A DNA stretch of 23,198 bases, from positions 1-23,198 of the forward strand of contig JANPIC010000163.1 in the NCBI GenBank assembly GCA_031424795.1, read 5' to 3'. Position numbers and translations under genes: made by a program. Shown one piece after another: positions 1 through 8,234 of the stretch (the stretch's first letter is position 1; every line of letters begins with the position of its first letter). The notes beneath the pieces were generated by a model, which worked only from the letters and a program-made list of their open reading frames with translations, made no database searches and was not told the origin of the DNA. The stretch is from Aalborgiella sp031424795. Lineage in GTDB: Bacteria > Pseudomonadota > Gammaproteobacteria > Burkholderiales > Burkholderiaceae_C.

Positions 1-13
1 CGGCTATATCCAT
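1..13 (-). CDS. Possible 5' end of a gene leaving the window
   Basis: On the minus strand an ATG at 13-11 is followed by codons for Asp, Ile and Ala before the window ends. An AAGG Shine-Dalgarno-like sequence lies about 8 bases upstream, between this ATG and the stop of the YffB-like gene at 44. The close spacing would make it the next gene of the same transcript. Only four residues are visible, so no function can be given. Confidence 0.3.
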
Positions 14-43
14 ATTTAATGCCTTTCCGACGGTTTTCAGCTT

Positions 44-403
44 CTAAACCCGTTTTGACCAGTTTTCAGGATCAAATCCTACCGAAATATCAGCTGCAGA
101 GGGCGAATCCGCCCATTCCACCACAGGCCGCTTGATCAAACTTGTATTCAAAATCAACAACTTAGCTGCGGATTCAGCATCTACTGCGGTGGCTTGCGTT
201 GCTGCATCCAGCTTGCGCCACGTCGTGCCTTGGCGATTGAGGAGTTTTTCCCAGCCGACCGCATTTATCCATGCGGCTAGGCGTTCAGGTGGGATGCCTT
301 GTTTTTTGAAGTCGTGGAATTGGTAGTCAAGGCCCTGCGCGGCGAGCCAGACGCGGGCTTTTTTGACGGTGTCGCAGTTGGGGATGCCGAATAAGGTGAT
401 CAT
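44..403 (-). CDS. yffB: ArsC/Spx-family protein, YffB type
   Basis: This is a 119-residue thioredoxin-fold protein of the arsenate reductase/Spx superfamily. It begins MITLFGIPNCDTVKKAR, the YffB signature, with one active-site-position cysteine (Cys10) and Thr/Lys-Lys following. The distal RPVVEW stretch matches the conserved RP(I/V)hE element near the C-terminus of ArsC-like proteins. Length is normal for the family. YffB homologues are thought to be glutathione-dependent thiol reductases, but their substrate is not settled, so genuine arsenate reductase activity should not be assumed. The gene is divergent from folC. No strong ribosome binding site precedes the ATG at 403. Family assignment is secure; the biochemical role is inferred. 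Confidence 0.9.
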   Translation of the reverse strand: MITLFGIPNCDTVKKARVWLAAQGLDYQFHDFKKQGIPPERLAAWINAVGWEKLLNRQGTTWRKLDAATQATAVDAESAAKLLILNTSLIKRPVVEWADSPSAADISVGFDPENWSKRV

Positions 404-504
404 TTTTGTATTTTCACTGTTTTAAACCAGCTAGCAGTACCAACATAAGGGAAAATACGTAGTTGATGACTTTTATAGTTCGCTTTTAACCGCTTAAGTA
501 GCCA

Positions 505-1821
505 ATGCCAAACCCTTCAAAAACCTTCCAAACCCTAGCCGAGTGGCTGGAATATTGCGAAAAGCTGCACGCTAAACCTATCGATTTGGGGCTGGAGCGG
601 GTGCGGGAAGTGGCGAAACGGATGGAGATTCGCTTTGACTGCCCGGTGATCACCGTGGCTGGCACGAACGGCAAGGGTTCGACTTGCGCGATGGCGGAGT
701 CGATTTTGAGCCAAGCGGGGTACAAAACCGGCGTCTTCACCTCACCACATTTGGTCCATTTTGAGGAACGGCTGCGGATTGCTGAGATTCCTGTCAAAGC
801 CGCGGAATTGGTAGCAAGCTTTGCGCGTGTTGATTCGGCTAGAGCGGAAATTTCATTAACTTACTTTGAATTTACCACGCTGGCTTTGTTGGATGTGATG
901 GTCAACGCCAAGTTGGATGTGGCGATTCTGGAGGTCGGCTTGGGCGGGCGGTTGGATGCGGTGAACATCATTGACGCTGACTGCGCCATCATCACCAGCA
1001 TCGACCTGGACCACATGGAGTTTTTGGGCGATACGCGGGAGAAAATCGGGTTTGAGAAGGCGGGCATCATGCGCGCAGGCAAGCACGCCGTCGTCAGCGA
1101 CCCCATGCCGCCAGCGTCGGTACAGGCGCATGCTGAGGCGATTGGGGCTGATTTGTGGCTGGTCGGGCGCGATTTCAACTTTTCGGGTGACAAATTGCAG
1201 TGGGCTTGGGCGGGTAGGGGGAAAAGATTTGCTGGCTTGGCCTACCCCGCGCTGCGTGGGGCGAACCAGTTGGTCAACGCTTCGGGCGTTTTGGCGGCTT
1301 TGACGGCATTGCGTGAACGTTTGCCCATCACGGCGCAGGCGGTGCGCAACGGGCTGGCGTTTGTCGAGCTGCCGGGTCGCTTCCAAATCATTCCCGGTGA
1401 ACCTAATTTGATTTTGGACGTGGGGCACAACCCGCATGCCATCGCCGCTTTAGCTGTGAATTTAGACGCCATGGGCTTTGCGCCCTGTACGCATGCGGTT
1501 TTTGGGGCGATGGCGGATAAAGACCTAGCAAACATGCTGCAAAGGATGCATCCGCTGGTCGATAAATGGTATTTCACCGACTTGCCCACAGCGCGGGCTG
1601 CTGCGGCTGCTCATTTGTTAAGCACTTGGCAGGCTGTCAACACGGGTGAAAAAGCCCGAAAAGACGTGTCTGGGCAGTGTTTTGCCAGTCCCAAATTGGC
1701 GTTGAACGCCGCAATCGCCAATTCAGCCCCCACTGATAGAATCGTGGTGTTTGGCTCATTCTTCACCGTGGGCGGCGTGCTGCAAGATGGCGTGCCACGG
1801 TTGCAGGCCAAACATGTCTAA
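505..1821 (+). CDS. folC: Bifunctional dihydrofolate synthase / folylpolyglutamate synthase
   Basis: FolC adds glutamate to dihydropteroate and then extends the polyglutamate tail of folates in the cytoplasm. The 438-residue product carries the Mur-ligase-type ATP-binding loop TVAGTNGKGST (residues 50-60), the FTSPHL motif (78-83), the EVGLGGRLDAVN segment (143-154) and, in the second domain, LDVGHNPHA (304-312). Length is close to the usual 420-440. The ATG at 505 lacks a clear Shine-Dalgarno sequence, but the following residues fit normal FolC N-termini. It is first in a same-strand run with dedD, cvpA and purF, an order also known from E. coli. The 100-base gap to the divergent yffB must hold promoters for both; I could not resolve them. 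Confidence 0.97.
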   Translation: MPNPSKTFQTLAEWLEYCEKLHAKPIDLGLERVREVAKRMEIRFDCPVITVAGTNGKGSTCAMAESILSQAGYKTGVFTSPHLVHFEERLRIAEIPVKAAELVASFARVDSARAEISLTYFEFTTLALLDVMVNAKLDVAILEVGLGGRLDAVNIIDADCAIITSIDLDHMEFLGDTREKIGFEKAGIMRAGKHAVVSDPMPPASVQAHAEAIGADLWLVGRDFNFSGDKLQWAWAGRGKRFAGLAYPALRGANQLVNASGVLAALTALRERLPITAQAVRNGLAFVELPGRFQIIPGEPNLILDVGHNPHAIAALAVNLDAMGFAPCTHAVFGAMADKDLANMLQRMHPLVDKWYFTDLPTARAAAAAHLLSTWQAVNTGEKARKDVSGQCFASPKLALNAAIANSAPTDRIVVFGSFFTVGGVLQDGVPRLQAKHV

Positions 1822-1845
1822 TTTAATGTCTAGATTTAACGTCTA
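1816..1845 (+). repeat. Short tandem-like GTCTA repeats after folC
   Basis: GTCTA occurs at 1816, 1828 and 1841, at 12- to 13-base spacing. The first two units continue as AATTTAA and GATTTAA. The first unit overlaps the folC stop codon region. It may be a small duplication in the folC-dedD spacer; no function is visible. Confidence 0.4.
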
Positions 1846-1871
1846 CCAATCTACTAAGTAAGCATCAATTT

Positions 1872-2735
1872 ATGGCCATATTTAGCACCCGATCAGGTAA
1901 ACGAGGCGCAGACGAAGCGCCAACACGCAATGTGCCCATCGACAGCATTGAAACCCTACGCACACGTGCCCGCCAGCGCTTGATAGGCGCGGTGGTGTTG
2001 GTGGCGCTGGGCATCATCACGTTTACCTTGTTGTTTGACAGCCAGCCAAGACCGATTCCGGTGGATATTCAAATCACCATGCCGGACAAAGACAAGCCGG
2101 ATGCAACGGTGTCAACCACGGTGCATGCACCTGTATCCGCAGCTCCATCTAATGCTGCGCCTGCCTCTGTGGTCGAAACGCCAGCAGCAGTTGCTGCGAC
2201 AGCCGCCGCAGCGGCCGTGCAAGCATCTGCCAGCTTGAGCGCGAAAGAAGAAATCGTTGCATCTAAATCTGACAAAAAACCTGACGTAAAAGCGGAAGCT
2301 AAACCCGAAGCGAAGGCTGAGGCGAAAGTTGAGGCTAAACCGGCTGTGAAGCCAGAAGCAAAACCAGAAGTCAAGCCAGAAGTCAAGCCCGCGCCGAAAC
2401 CGGTTGCAAAACCTGCTGCCAATGACGAAGCTGCCAAAGCCTTGGCAATTTTAGAAGGCAAAGAACCACCCAAGGTTGCTGCTGCTACTTCTGCCGACGC
2501 GACAGCAGGTCGGTTTATCGTGCAATTTGGTGCCTATGCTGAAAACGAAAAAGCCAGAGAGGCGCGCTTGAAAGTAGAACGCGCTGGTTTGAAAACTTAT
2601 GTGCATGTGGCCGAAACGCCGCAAGGCAAGCGTATTCGTGTTCGCGCAGGCCCGTTTGCCACGCGCGCTGAGGCTGAAAAAGCGGCATCGAAGATAAAAG
2701 CGCTGAGCTTGCCAGCGGCGATATTGACCTTGTAA
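1872..2735 (+). CDS. dedD: SPOR-domain cell-division protein (DedD-like)
   Basis: This 287-residue protein has the DedD architecture. A short cytoplasmic N-terminus with basic residues just before the membrane precedes one transmembrane helix (about 37-55). A long periplasmic linker includes a Lys/Pro/Ala/Glu repeat region (about 138-182, units like AKPEAK and VKPEVKP). A C-terminal SPOR domain follows (about 213-287, beginning RFIVQFGAYAENEKA). SPOR domains bind glycan strands lacking stem peptides at the division septum. Position between folC and cvpA matches dedD in other proteobacteria. The linker sequence is low complexity and probably varies in length between strains. Gap to folC is 50 bases. 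Confidence 0.9.
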   Translation: MAIFSTRSGKRGADEAPTRNVPIDSIETLRTRARQRLIGAVVLVALGIITFTLLFDSQPRPIPVDIQITMPDKDKPDATVSTTVHAPVSAAPSNAAPASVVETPAAVAATAAAAAVQASASLSAKEEIVASKSDKKPDVKAEAKPEAKAEAKVEAKPAVKPEAKPEVKPEVKPAPKPVAKPAANDEAAKALAILEGKEPPKVAAATSADATAGRFIVQFGAYAENEKAREARLKVERAGLKTYVHVAETPQGKRIRVRAGPFATRAEAEKAASKIKALSLPAAILTL

Positions 2736-2762
2736 ATTAACTTTTTAGAGCCATTTAAAACC

Positions 2763-3248
2763 ATGACATTCGTAGACTGGGCACTGATTGGTATCTTAGG
2801 ACTGTCGTTCGTGGTAGGTGCATGGCGCGGTTTGGTTTTTGAGGTGTTGTCGGTTTTTGTTTGGATTGCAGCGTTTTTATTGGCTCAGTGGTTTGCGCCA
2901 GATGTTGCCGCCAAGCTGCCCATGGCCGGCACGGGGCAGTCGCTTCGTTATGCAGCAGGTTTTGTGCTGGTTTTTATTGGCACGGCGTTTGTGGCGGGCT
3001 TGATCGTACAGTTGATAAAAAAAATGGTTGCTGCTGTTGGGCTACGGCCCGTTGACCGTACGCTAGGTGCAGTTTTTGGTTTACTGCGCGGCGCTATTTT
3101 GTTGTTAGCCATCGCGGTGGTGATGAATATGACGGCTTTGAAAAGCCAGGCAGATTGGCAAGCATCGCAAGGGGCAGCTATGTTGACCGAGCTTTTGACC
3201 AAGCTCAAACCGCTGCTGCCGCAAGAATTTGGCAAATATTTACCCTGA
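2763..3248 (+). CDS. cvpA: CvpA family inner-membrane protein
   Basis: This small membrane protein belongs to the colicin V production family. Its 161 residues contain four predicted transmembrane segments (about 5-22, 27-45, 62-86 and 104-124). The conserved family elements GAWRGLVFE (19-27) and DRTLGAVFGLLRG (98-110) are visible. CvpA is needed for colicin V export in E. coli and has been linked to envelope homeostasis; its molecular activity is not established. It starts 27 bases after dedD and precedes purF, the classical arrangement. Function beyond family membership is inferred. Confidence 0.93.
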   Translation: MTFVDWALIGILGLSFVVGAWRGLVFEVLSVFVWIAAFLLAQWFAPDVAAKLPMAGTGQSLRYAAGFVLVFIGTAFVAGLIVQLIKKMVAAVGLRPVDRTLGAVFGLLRGAILLLAIAVVMNMTALKSQADWQASQGAAMLTELLTKLKPLLPQEFGKYLP

Positions 3249-3320
3249 AATATTGCCGGCATGAATTACGATTTCTTTTAATTTACCCATCTTCAAGGCT
3301 CTCTCTATGTTCGGAATAAT

Positions 3321-4859
3321 ATGTGTGGAATAGTTGGCGTTGTTAGCACCGCCCCAGTCAACCAGTTGATTTATGACGCTTTGCTGCTCTTGCAGCACCG
3401 TGGCCAAGACGCGGCAGGTATTGCCACGCAGCTGGATCGTAAATTTTTCATGCACAAAGCCAAGGGCATGGTCAAAGACGTGTTTCGCACCCGCAACATG
3501 CGCTCGTTACCAGGTAATTGTGGTCTCGGTCAAGTGCGCTACCCCACGGCCGGCAACGCGTTTAGCGAAGAAGAGGCGCAGCCTTTTTACGTCAATGCAC
3601 CGTTCGGCATCGTGTTGGTGCACAACGGTAATTTGACCAATGCGCATGCGTTGAAGTCAGAGCTGTTCGTCACCGATCATAGGCATATCAACACCGAGAG
3701 CGACTCTGAAGTGCTGCTCAACGTGTTGGCACACGAGCTTGAAAAAGTGACGCACGGCGTGCCGCTCAAACCGGCGGATGTGTTTGCCGCAGTCGCTAAA
3801 GTTCACCAGCGGGTGCGCGGCTCGTATGCTGTGGTGGCTTTGATCGCGGGTCATGGTTTGCTGGCGTTTAGAGATCCGTTTGGTATTCGCCCCTTGTGCA
3901 TGGGAAAAACAGATAAAGCCGGCGTAATATCTACCATGTTCGCTAGTGAATCTGTAGCATTAGAAGGCACAAACCATGCGTTTGAACGCAATTTAGAGCC
4001 CGGCGAAGCAGTGTTTGTCGATTTGCAAGGCAACGTTCAAGCACAGCAATGTGCCGCAGCACCGGTGTTGAATCCGTGCATTTTTGAATTTGTGTATTTG
4101 GCGCGACCTGACTCGGTGATGGATGGTATTTCTGTGTACCAAGCACGCTTGAACCTGGGCGAAACCTTGGCTAAGCGTGTTGTCTCTACTGTGCCGCCTA
4201 GCGATATTGATGTGGTGATTCCGATTCCAGAATCCAGCCGCCCAAGTGCGGCGCAATTGGCGCAATTGCTGGGTTTGCCGTATCGCGAAGGTTTTGTGAA
4301 AAACCGTTACGTCGGGCGCACCTTCATCATGCCTGGGCAGGCGGTGCGCAAGCAATCGGTTCGGCAAAAACTCAACGCCATTGCAAGTGAGTTCAAGGGG
4401 CGCAATGTGCTCTTGGTGGATGATTCCATCGTGCGCGGCACCACCTGCAAAGAAATCGTGCAAATGGCACGTGATGCGGGTGCGAACAAGGTTTATATGG
4501 CCAGTGCAGCACCACCAGTGCGCTTTCCAAACGTCTATGGCATCGACATGCCGACCAAAGACGAACTGGTTGCACACAATCGCACGGTTGAGCAAATTCG
4601 CGAAATCATTGGCTGCGATGCTTTGATTTACCAAGACGTCGATGCCATGAAATCGGCCATCTTGAAGCTTGCGCCCAAAGCTGCAAAGGAACACACGCAA
4701 TTGTCGGGGTTTGATGCATCTTGCTTTGATGGAGTGTATGTCACAGGCGATATTACCGATGGCGTATTAACCCGCATGCGTGACAGTCGCAGCGCTAGTG
4801 CTAAAAAGGCTGAAGATGAAGAAGACAGTTCACGGCTGGCATTGCCGAATCCGATGTAA
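3321..4859 (+). CDS. purF: Amidophosphoribosyltransferase
   Basis: PurF makes 5-phosphoribosylamine from PRPP and glutamine, the first committed step of purine synthesis. The 512-residue protein begins MCGIVGVV. Cys2 becomes the N-terminal nucleophile of the glutaminase domain after methionine removal, which fixes the start codon at 3321. The phosphoribosyltransferase domain carries the PRPP-binding motif VLLVDDSIVRGTT (363-375). Length is slightly above the E. coli enzyme (about 505), with a charged Lys/Glu/Asp-rich C-terminal end. Only a weak GGAA Shine-Dalgarno sequence precedes the start. It lies between cvpA and metZ. Identification is certain. Confidence 0.98.
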   Translation: MCGIVGVVSTAPVNQLIYDALLLLQHRGQDAAGIATQLDRKFFMHKAKGMVKDVFRTRNMRSLPGNCGLGQVRYPTAGNAFSEEEAQPFYVNAPFGIVLVHNGNLTNAHALKSELFVTDHRHINTESDSEVLLNVLAHELEKVTHGVPLKPADVFAAVAKVHQRVRGSYAVVALIAGHGLLAFRDPFGIRPLCMGKTDKAGVISTMFASESVALEGTNHAFERNLEPGEAVFVDLQGNVQAQQCAAAPVLNPCIFEFVYLARPDSVMDGISVYQARLNLGETLAKRVVSTVPPSDIDVVIPIPESSRPSAAQLAQLLGLPYREGFVKNRYVGRTFIMPGQAVRKQSVRQKLNAIASEFKGRNVLLVDDSIVRGTTCKEIVQMARDAGANKVYMASAAPPVRFPNVYGIDMPTKDELVAHNRTVEQIREIIGCDALIYQDVDAMKSAILKLAPKAAKEHTQLSGFDASCFDGVYVTGDITDGVLTRMRDSRSASAKKAEDEEDSSRLALPNPM

Positions 4860-4893
4860 CTCATCCAATTTAGCGAATCCGATAGAAAGAGCT

Positions 4894-6117
4894 ATGACAG
4901 AAAAATCAAACAAATCTACATTGCCGCCAAATCTGCAATTGGATACATTGGCCGTGCGTATGGGCTTGCCGCCCAGCCAATACGGTGAAAACTCGGAAGC
5001 GCTTTTCCTAACCAGCGGTTATGTGCAGTCCAGCGCAGAAAGCTCGGCACGCCGCTTTGCGGGCGAAGAAGATGGCTACACCTATGGTCGCGGCGGCAAT
5101 CCCACTGTAACCAGTTTCGAGATGCGTTTGGCAGCCATGGAAGGCACGGAAGCTGCTATTTCGACTTCATCCGGCATGTCTGCCATCATGTTGATGCTGT
5201 TTAGCTTGTTGAAGGCAGGCGATCATGTGGTCTTTTCGCAGTCGATGTTTGGCTCCACCATCAAATTGATCGGTTCAGAATTTGCGCGTTTTGGTGTCGA
5301 GTCCACCATGGTGCCGCAGACGAATTTGGCCGCCTGGAAAGCCGCCATCAAAAGCAACACCAAAATTTTGTTTGCCGAAACGCCGACCAACCCGTTAACC
5401 GAGGTGTGCGACATTGCCGCGCTGGCAGATATGGCGCACAACGCTGGCGCATGGCTTGCGTTAGACAATTGCTTTGCCACACCTGCGTTGCAACGCCCAG
5501 CGCTGATGGGGGCAGACATCATCATGCATTCGGGTACGAAGTATCTGGATGGTCAAGGCCGCGTCATGGCTGGCGCGCTGTGTGCGAGCGAGTCTATGGT
5601 GAAAGAGAAGTTTTTGCCGGTGATGAAAAACAGCGGCATGATTTTGTCACCGTTCAATGCCTGGGTGGTTCTCAAAGGCATGGAGACCTTGGGCATTCGC
5701 ATGGAAGCGCAGAGCAAACGCGCCTTAGAAGTGGCGCAGTGGCTGGAGAAGCATCCTAATGTGGCCCGCGTGTATTACCCAGGTTTACCTAGCCACCCAC
5801 AGCACGTATTGGCGATGAAGCAAATGAGCGGGCAGGGTGGCGCGGTTTTGTCGTTTGATGTCAAAGCCGGCAATGCGCAGCAGGCGCGCGAACGCGCCTT
5901 CCATGTGCTGGACAGCATGCAAGTTCTCTCGCTGTGTACCAATTTGGGTGATACCAAAAGCTTGCTCACGCACCCTGCTAGTACCTCGCACGGTAAGTTG
6001 TCTGAAGAGCAGCGCCAATTGGCGGGTATTGGGCAGGGCATGATTCGCGTGGCCGTGGGCTTGGAAGCGCCTGTAGATATACAAAACGACTTGGCCATTG
6101 GCCTGAATAGTATTTAA
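4894..6117 (+). CDS. metZ: O-succinylhomoserine sulfhydrylase
   Basis: This PLP enzyme of the Cys/Met metabolism family is expected to form homocysteine directly from O-succinylhomoserine and sulfide. From the ATG at 4894 it has 407 residues. The PLP-binding lysine is Lys216 in HSGTKYLDGQ, and TYGRGGNPT and ETPTNP motifs are present. I chose 4894 because a GAAAGAG sequence lies just upstream and the N-terminus then matches family length. The frame stays open upstream to a GTG at 4780, but that would overlap purF. Gene order purF-metZ also occurs in pseudomonads. The stop codon overlaps the gltX start by one base (TAATG). Exact acyl-group specificity (succinyl or acetyl) is inferred from the family. 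Confidence 0.92.
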   Translation: MTEKSNKSTLPPNLQLDTLAVRMGLPPSQYGENSEALFLTSGYVQSSAESSARRFAGEEDGYTYGRGGNPTVTSFEMRLAAMEGTEAAISTSSGMSAIMLMLFSLLKAGDHVVFSQSMFGSTIKLIGSEFARFGVESTMVPQTNLAAWKAAIKSNTKILFAETPTNPLTEVCDIAALADMAHNAGAWLALDNCFATPALQRPALMGADIIMHSGTKYLDGQGRVMAGALCASESMVKEKFLPVMKNSGMILSPFNAWVVLKGMETLGIRMEAQSKRALEVAQWLEKHPNVARVYYPGLPSHPQHVLAMKQMSGQGGAVLSFDVKAGNAQQARERAFHVLDSMQVLSLCTNLGDTKSLLTHPASTSHGKLSEEQRQLAGIGQGMIRVAVGLEAPVDIQNDLAIGLNSI

Positions 6118-7529
6118 TGACAACTTTGACCAACAAAACACGTACTCGCTTTGCGCCATCGCCCACGGGCTTTATCCATTTAGGCAATATTCGCTCGGCT
6201 TTATATCCTTGGGCGTTTGCGCGTGCTACGGGTGGTGACTTTATTTTGCGGATTGAAGATACCGATGTCGAGCGATCCAGTCAAGAAGCGGTTGACGTGA
6301 TTTTGCAAGGCATGGCGTGGCTGGGGCTGAACCATGACGAAGGCCCGTTTTACCAAATGCAGCGCATGCCGCGCTACAAAGAAGTCTTGGCGCAATTGGT
6401 TGCAGCCGGTCACGTCTACCCTTGCTACATGAGCGTGGCTGAGCTGGACGCCTTGCGTGAAGCACAAATGGCCGCCAAACAAAAACCGCGTTACGACGGC
6501 ACATGGCGGCCCGAGCCAGGCAAAACATTGCCACCTGTGCCTGCCGGTGTTCAGCCTGTGCTGCGCTTTAAAAACCCGCAAACAGGTTCTGTGGTGTGGG
6601 AAGACAAAGTCAAAGGCCGCATTGAAATCAGCAATGACGAGTTGGACGATTTGGTGATTGCGCGTCCTGCCCCGTTAGGCGAGATTGGCACACCCACCTA
6701 CAACTTCTGTGTGGTGGTGGACGATTTAGATATGGCCATTACGCATGTGATTCGTGGTGATGATCACGTCAACAACACACCGCGCCAGATCAACATCTTC
6801 AAAGCGCTAGGCAAAGAACCACCGGTCTACGCCCATTTACCCACCGTGCTGAACGAGCAGGGCGAAAAAATGAGCAAACGCGCAGGCGCAAAACCTGTCA
6901 CGCAATTTGCGGAAGATGGCTACTTGCCAGACGCTGTCGTCAACTACTTGGCGCGTTTGGGTTGGAGTCACGGTGACGATGAAATCTTCAGTCGTGAACA
7001 ATTTGTATCGTGGTTCAACCTAGACCATTTGGGCAAGAGCGCGGCTCAGTTTGACGAAGCCAAGCTGCGTTGGGTCAACGGCCAGCACCTCAAAGCCATG
7101 GCGGATGAGCAGCTTGCACCCTTGGTTGCTACACAGCTTGCTAAACGCGATATTACTGCAGATGTGCGTTTGCCGGCTATTTGTGCGTTGTTCAAAGACC
7201 GCTGCGACACCACTGTGGTGTTGGCTGACTGGGCTGCTGCTTTTTATGCCGATGTGCAAGTTAAACCCGAAGACTTGGCGCTGCACGTGACAGACGCCAT
7301 CAAACCCGCGCTGCAAACTTTGGCTGACAAGCTAAATACTTGTGTGTGGGACAAAGCCAGCATTGCAGCCGCCGTCAAAGAAGTTTTGACCGCGCACAGC
7401 CTCAAAATGCCACAATTGGCCGTGCCCGTGCGTGTTTTGTTGATGGGAACACCACAAACACCGTCCCTAGATGCCATCATTGCGCTATTTTCTAAGCAGG
7501 AAGTTTTGAAGCGCTTGCAAACAGCCTGA
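6117..7529 (+). CDS. gltX: Glutamyl-tRNA synthetase
   Basis: This class I aminoacyl-tRNA synthetase charges tRNA-Glu. The 470-residue protein shows PSPTGFIHLGNIRSAL near the N-terminus, in which HLGN (21-24) is the HIGH-type signature. The catalytic KMSKR loop is at 251-255. Length is typical. The start shares one base with the metZ stop, so translational coupling is likely. A tRNA-Glu gene lies 256 bases downstream in the same direction, so enzyme and substrate are adjacent. The last codons contain the probable -35 element of the tRNA promoter. Confidence 0.98.
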   Translation: MTTLTNKTRTRFAPSPTGFIHLGNIRSALYPWAFARATGGDFILRIEDTDVERSSQEAVDVILQGMAWLGLNHDEGPFYQMQRMPRYKEVLAQLVAAGHVYPCYMSVAELDALREAQMAAKQKPRYDGTWRPEPGKTLPPVPAGVQPVLRFKNPQTGSVVWEDKVKGRIEISNDELDDLVIARPAPLGEIGTPTYNFCVVVDDLDMAITHVIRGDDHVNNTPRQINIFKALGKEPPVYAHLPTVLNEQGEKMSKRAGAKPVTQFAEDGYLPDAVVNYLARLGWSHGDDEIFSREQFVSWFNLDHLGKSAAQFDEAKLRWVNGQHLKAMADEQLAPLVATQLAKRDITADVRLPAICALFKDRCDTTVVLADWAAAFYADVQVKPEDLALHVTDAIKPALQTLADKLNTCVWDKASIAAAVKEVLTAHSLKMPQLAVPVRVLLMGTPQTPSLDAIIALFSKQEVLKRLQTA

Positions 7530-7544
7530 TTTTCGGGCTATAAT
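7515..7544 (+). promoter_or_regulatory. Candidate sigma-70 promoter of the tRNA cluster
   Basis: TTGCAA at 7515-7520 and a perfect TATAAT at 7539-7544 are separated by 18 bases. The -35 element lies inside the last codons of gltX. The predicted transcription start is about 70 bases before tRNA-Ala. No terminator was seen between gltX and the tRNAs, so read-through from gltX is also possible. Confidence 0.6.
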
Positions 7545-7623
7545 TCAAGGCTGGATGCAATGCAGTTATTTTAGAGAAATCTAGAATAAGTGTGTGCCTT
7601 CTAGTGTGGCCTAGTGTCAATAT

Positions 7624-7699
<76 letters not shown>

Positions 7700-7785
7700 G
7701 AGGTTCGCAGTAGAGAGTTAAAAAGAAGTTAGAAAATTTAAGTTAGCAGGTTTGAAAAAGCCTGCGCCGGAAGTTCCAAGGTTTT

Positions 7786-7861
7786 GACCCCATCGTCTAG
7801 AGGCCTAGGACATCACCCTTTCACGGTGAGTACCGGGGTTCGAATCCCCGTGGGGTCGCCA
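7786..7861 (+). tRNA. tRNA-Glu (anticodon TTC)
   Basis: This 76-base tRNA has acceptor arms GACCCCA and TGGGGTC with G73 and an encoded CCA. The anticodon loop CTTTCAC gives TTC. The T loop shows GGTTCGAATCC. It closely resembles proteobacterial tRNA-Glu and lies downstream of the gene for its synthetase, gltX. Confidence 0.97.
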
Positions 7862-7944
7862 AGTTTTGTTGCACTTGGTTTGAGAGTTGAACATAGCGCG
7901 TCAAGTGCTAGGTTGAACAATCAGGCAAACGCAACAACCACTGC

Positions 7945-8021
7945 GGAGTGGTAGTTCAGTTGGTTAGAATACCGGCCTGTCACGCCGGGGGTCGCGGGTT
8001 CGAGTCCCGTCCGCTCCGCCA
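7945..8021 (+). tRNA. tRNA-Asp (anticodon GTC)
   Basis: This 77-base tRNA has acceptor arms GGAGTGG and CCGCTCC (one T-G pair), G73 and an encoded CCA at 8019-8021. The anticodon stem CCGGC/GCCGG encloses CTGTCAC, giving GTC. It is the last of the three-tRNA cluster and is followed after 9 bases by a strong terminator. Confidence 0.97.
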
Positions 8022-8030
8022 AAAGTTTAA

Positions 8031-8072
8031 AAGCCTCGTTATTCAGTGAATAACGAGGCTTTTTGCTTTTTT
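8031..8072 (+). terminator. Rho-independent terminator after tRNA-Asp
   Basis: A perfect 14-bp stem (8031-8044 with 8048-8061) closes an AGT loop and is followed by a T-rich tract TTTTGCTTTTTT. It ends the tRNA transcript. Its loop and length match the terminator after tRNA-Ser at 21440-21470. Confidence 0.93.
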
Positions 8073-8090
8073 AAGATGTATTTATTCCTT

Positions 8091-8133
8091 TAGCCAGCGT
8101 ATTTACTACCTAAGATGCTATTAAAAATATAGT
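8091..8133 (+). repeat. Dispersed 43-bp element, copy A (intergenic)
   Basis: The element runs from TAGCCAGCGTATTTA to GCTATTAAAAATATAG. It aligns without gaps to the copies at 12276, 16252 and 19280. It contains a GCCGGC-like half and an imperfect inverted repeat GCTAT-N7-ATAGT. It lies between the convergent tRNA and rhlE terminators, so it is outside coding sequence. By eye 36 of 43 positions match the 16252 copy. Confidence 0.8.
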
Positions 8134-8151
8134 ATTTATGCTTTCAATCGC

Positions 8152-8189
8152 CAAATAAAAAGCGACCTAGCTAGTGACAGCTAGATCGC
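8152..8189 (-). terminator. Rho-independent terminator of rhlE
   Basis: Read on the minus strand, an 11-bp stem (8189-8179 with 8172-8162, one T-G pair) closes a six-base loop and is followed by TTTTTATTT. It lies 45 bases beyond the rhlE stop. A second, smaller hairpin (AGAAGT/ACTTCT, 8203-8221) sits between the stop and this terminator. Confidence 0.85.
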
Positions 8190-8234
8190 CTCTAAGATTT
8201 ACAGAAGTTGCAGAGACTTCTTTAATGCATGGGT

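Noticed and set aside
463..479. Promoter for folC from TTGATG (463) and TATAGT (474)
   Set aside because: The two elements are only 5 bases apart. TATAGT alone may be a -10 element but has no matching -35.
2270..2420. Lys/Pro/Ala-coding repeats in dedD as a DNA repeat or array
   Set aside because: The units are irregular at DNA level and make sense as a flexible periplasmic linker typical of DedD proteins.
3993..4700. A 235-codon open frame opposite purF
   Set aside because: Low-complexity antisense composition and no domain; purF is certain on the other strand.
4780..4893. GTG start for metZ at 4780
   Set aside because: It would overlap purF by 80 bases and add residues without family similarity. 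ATG 4894 has a ribosome binding site and normal length.
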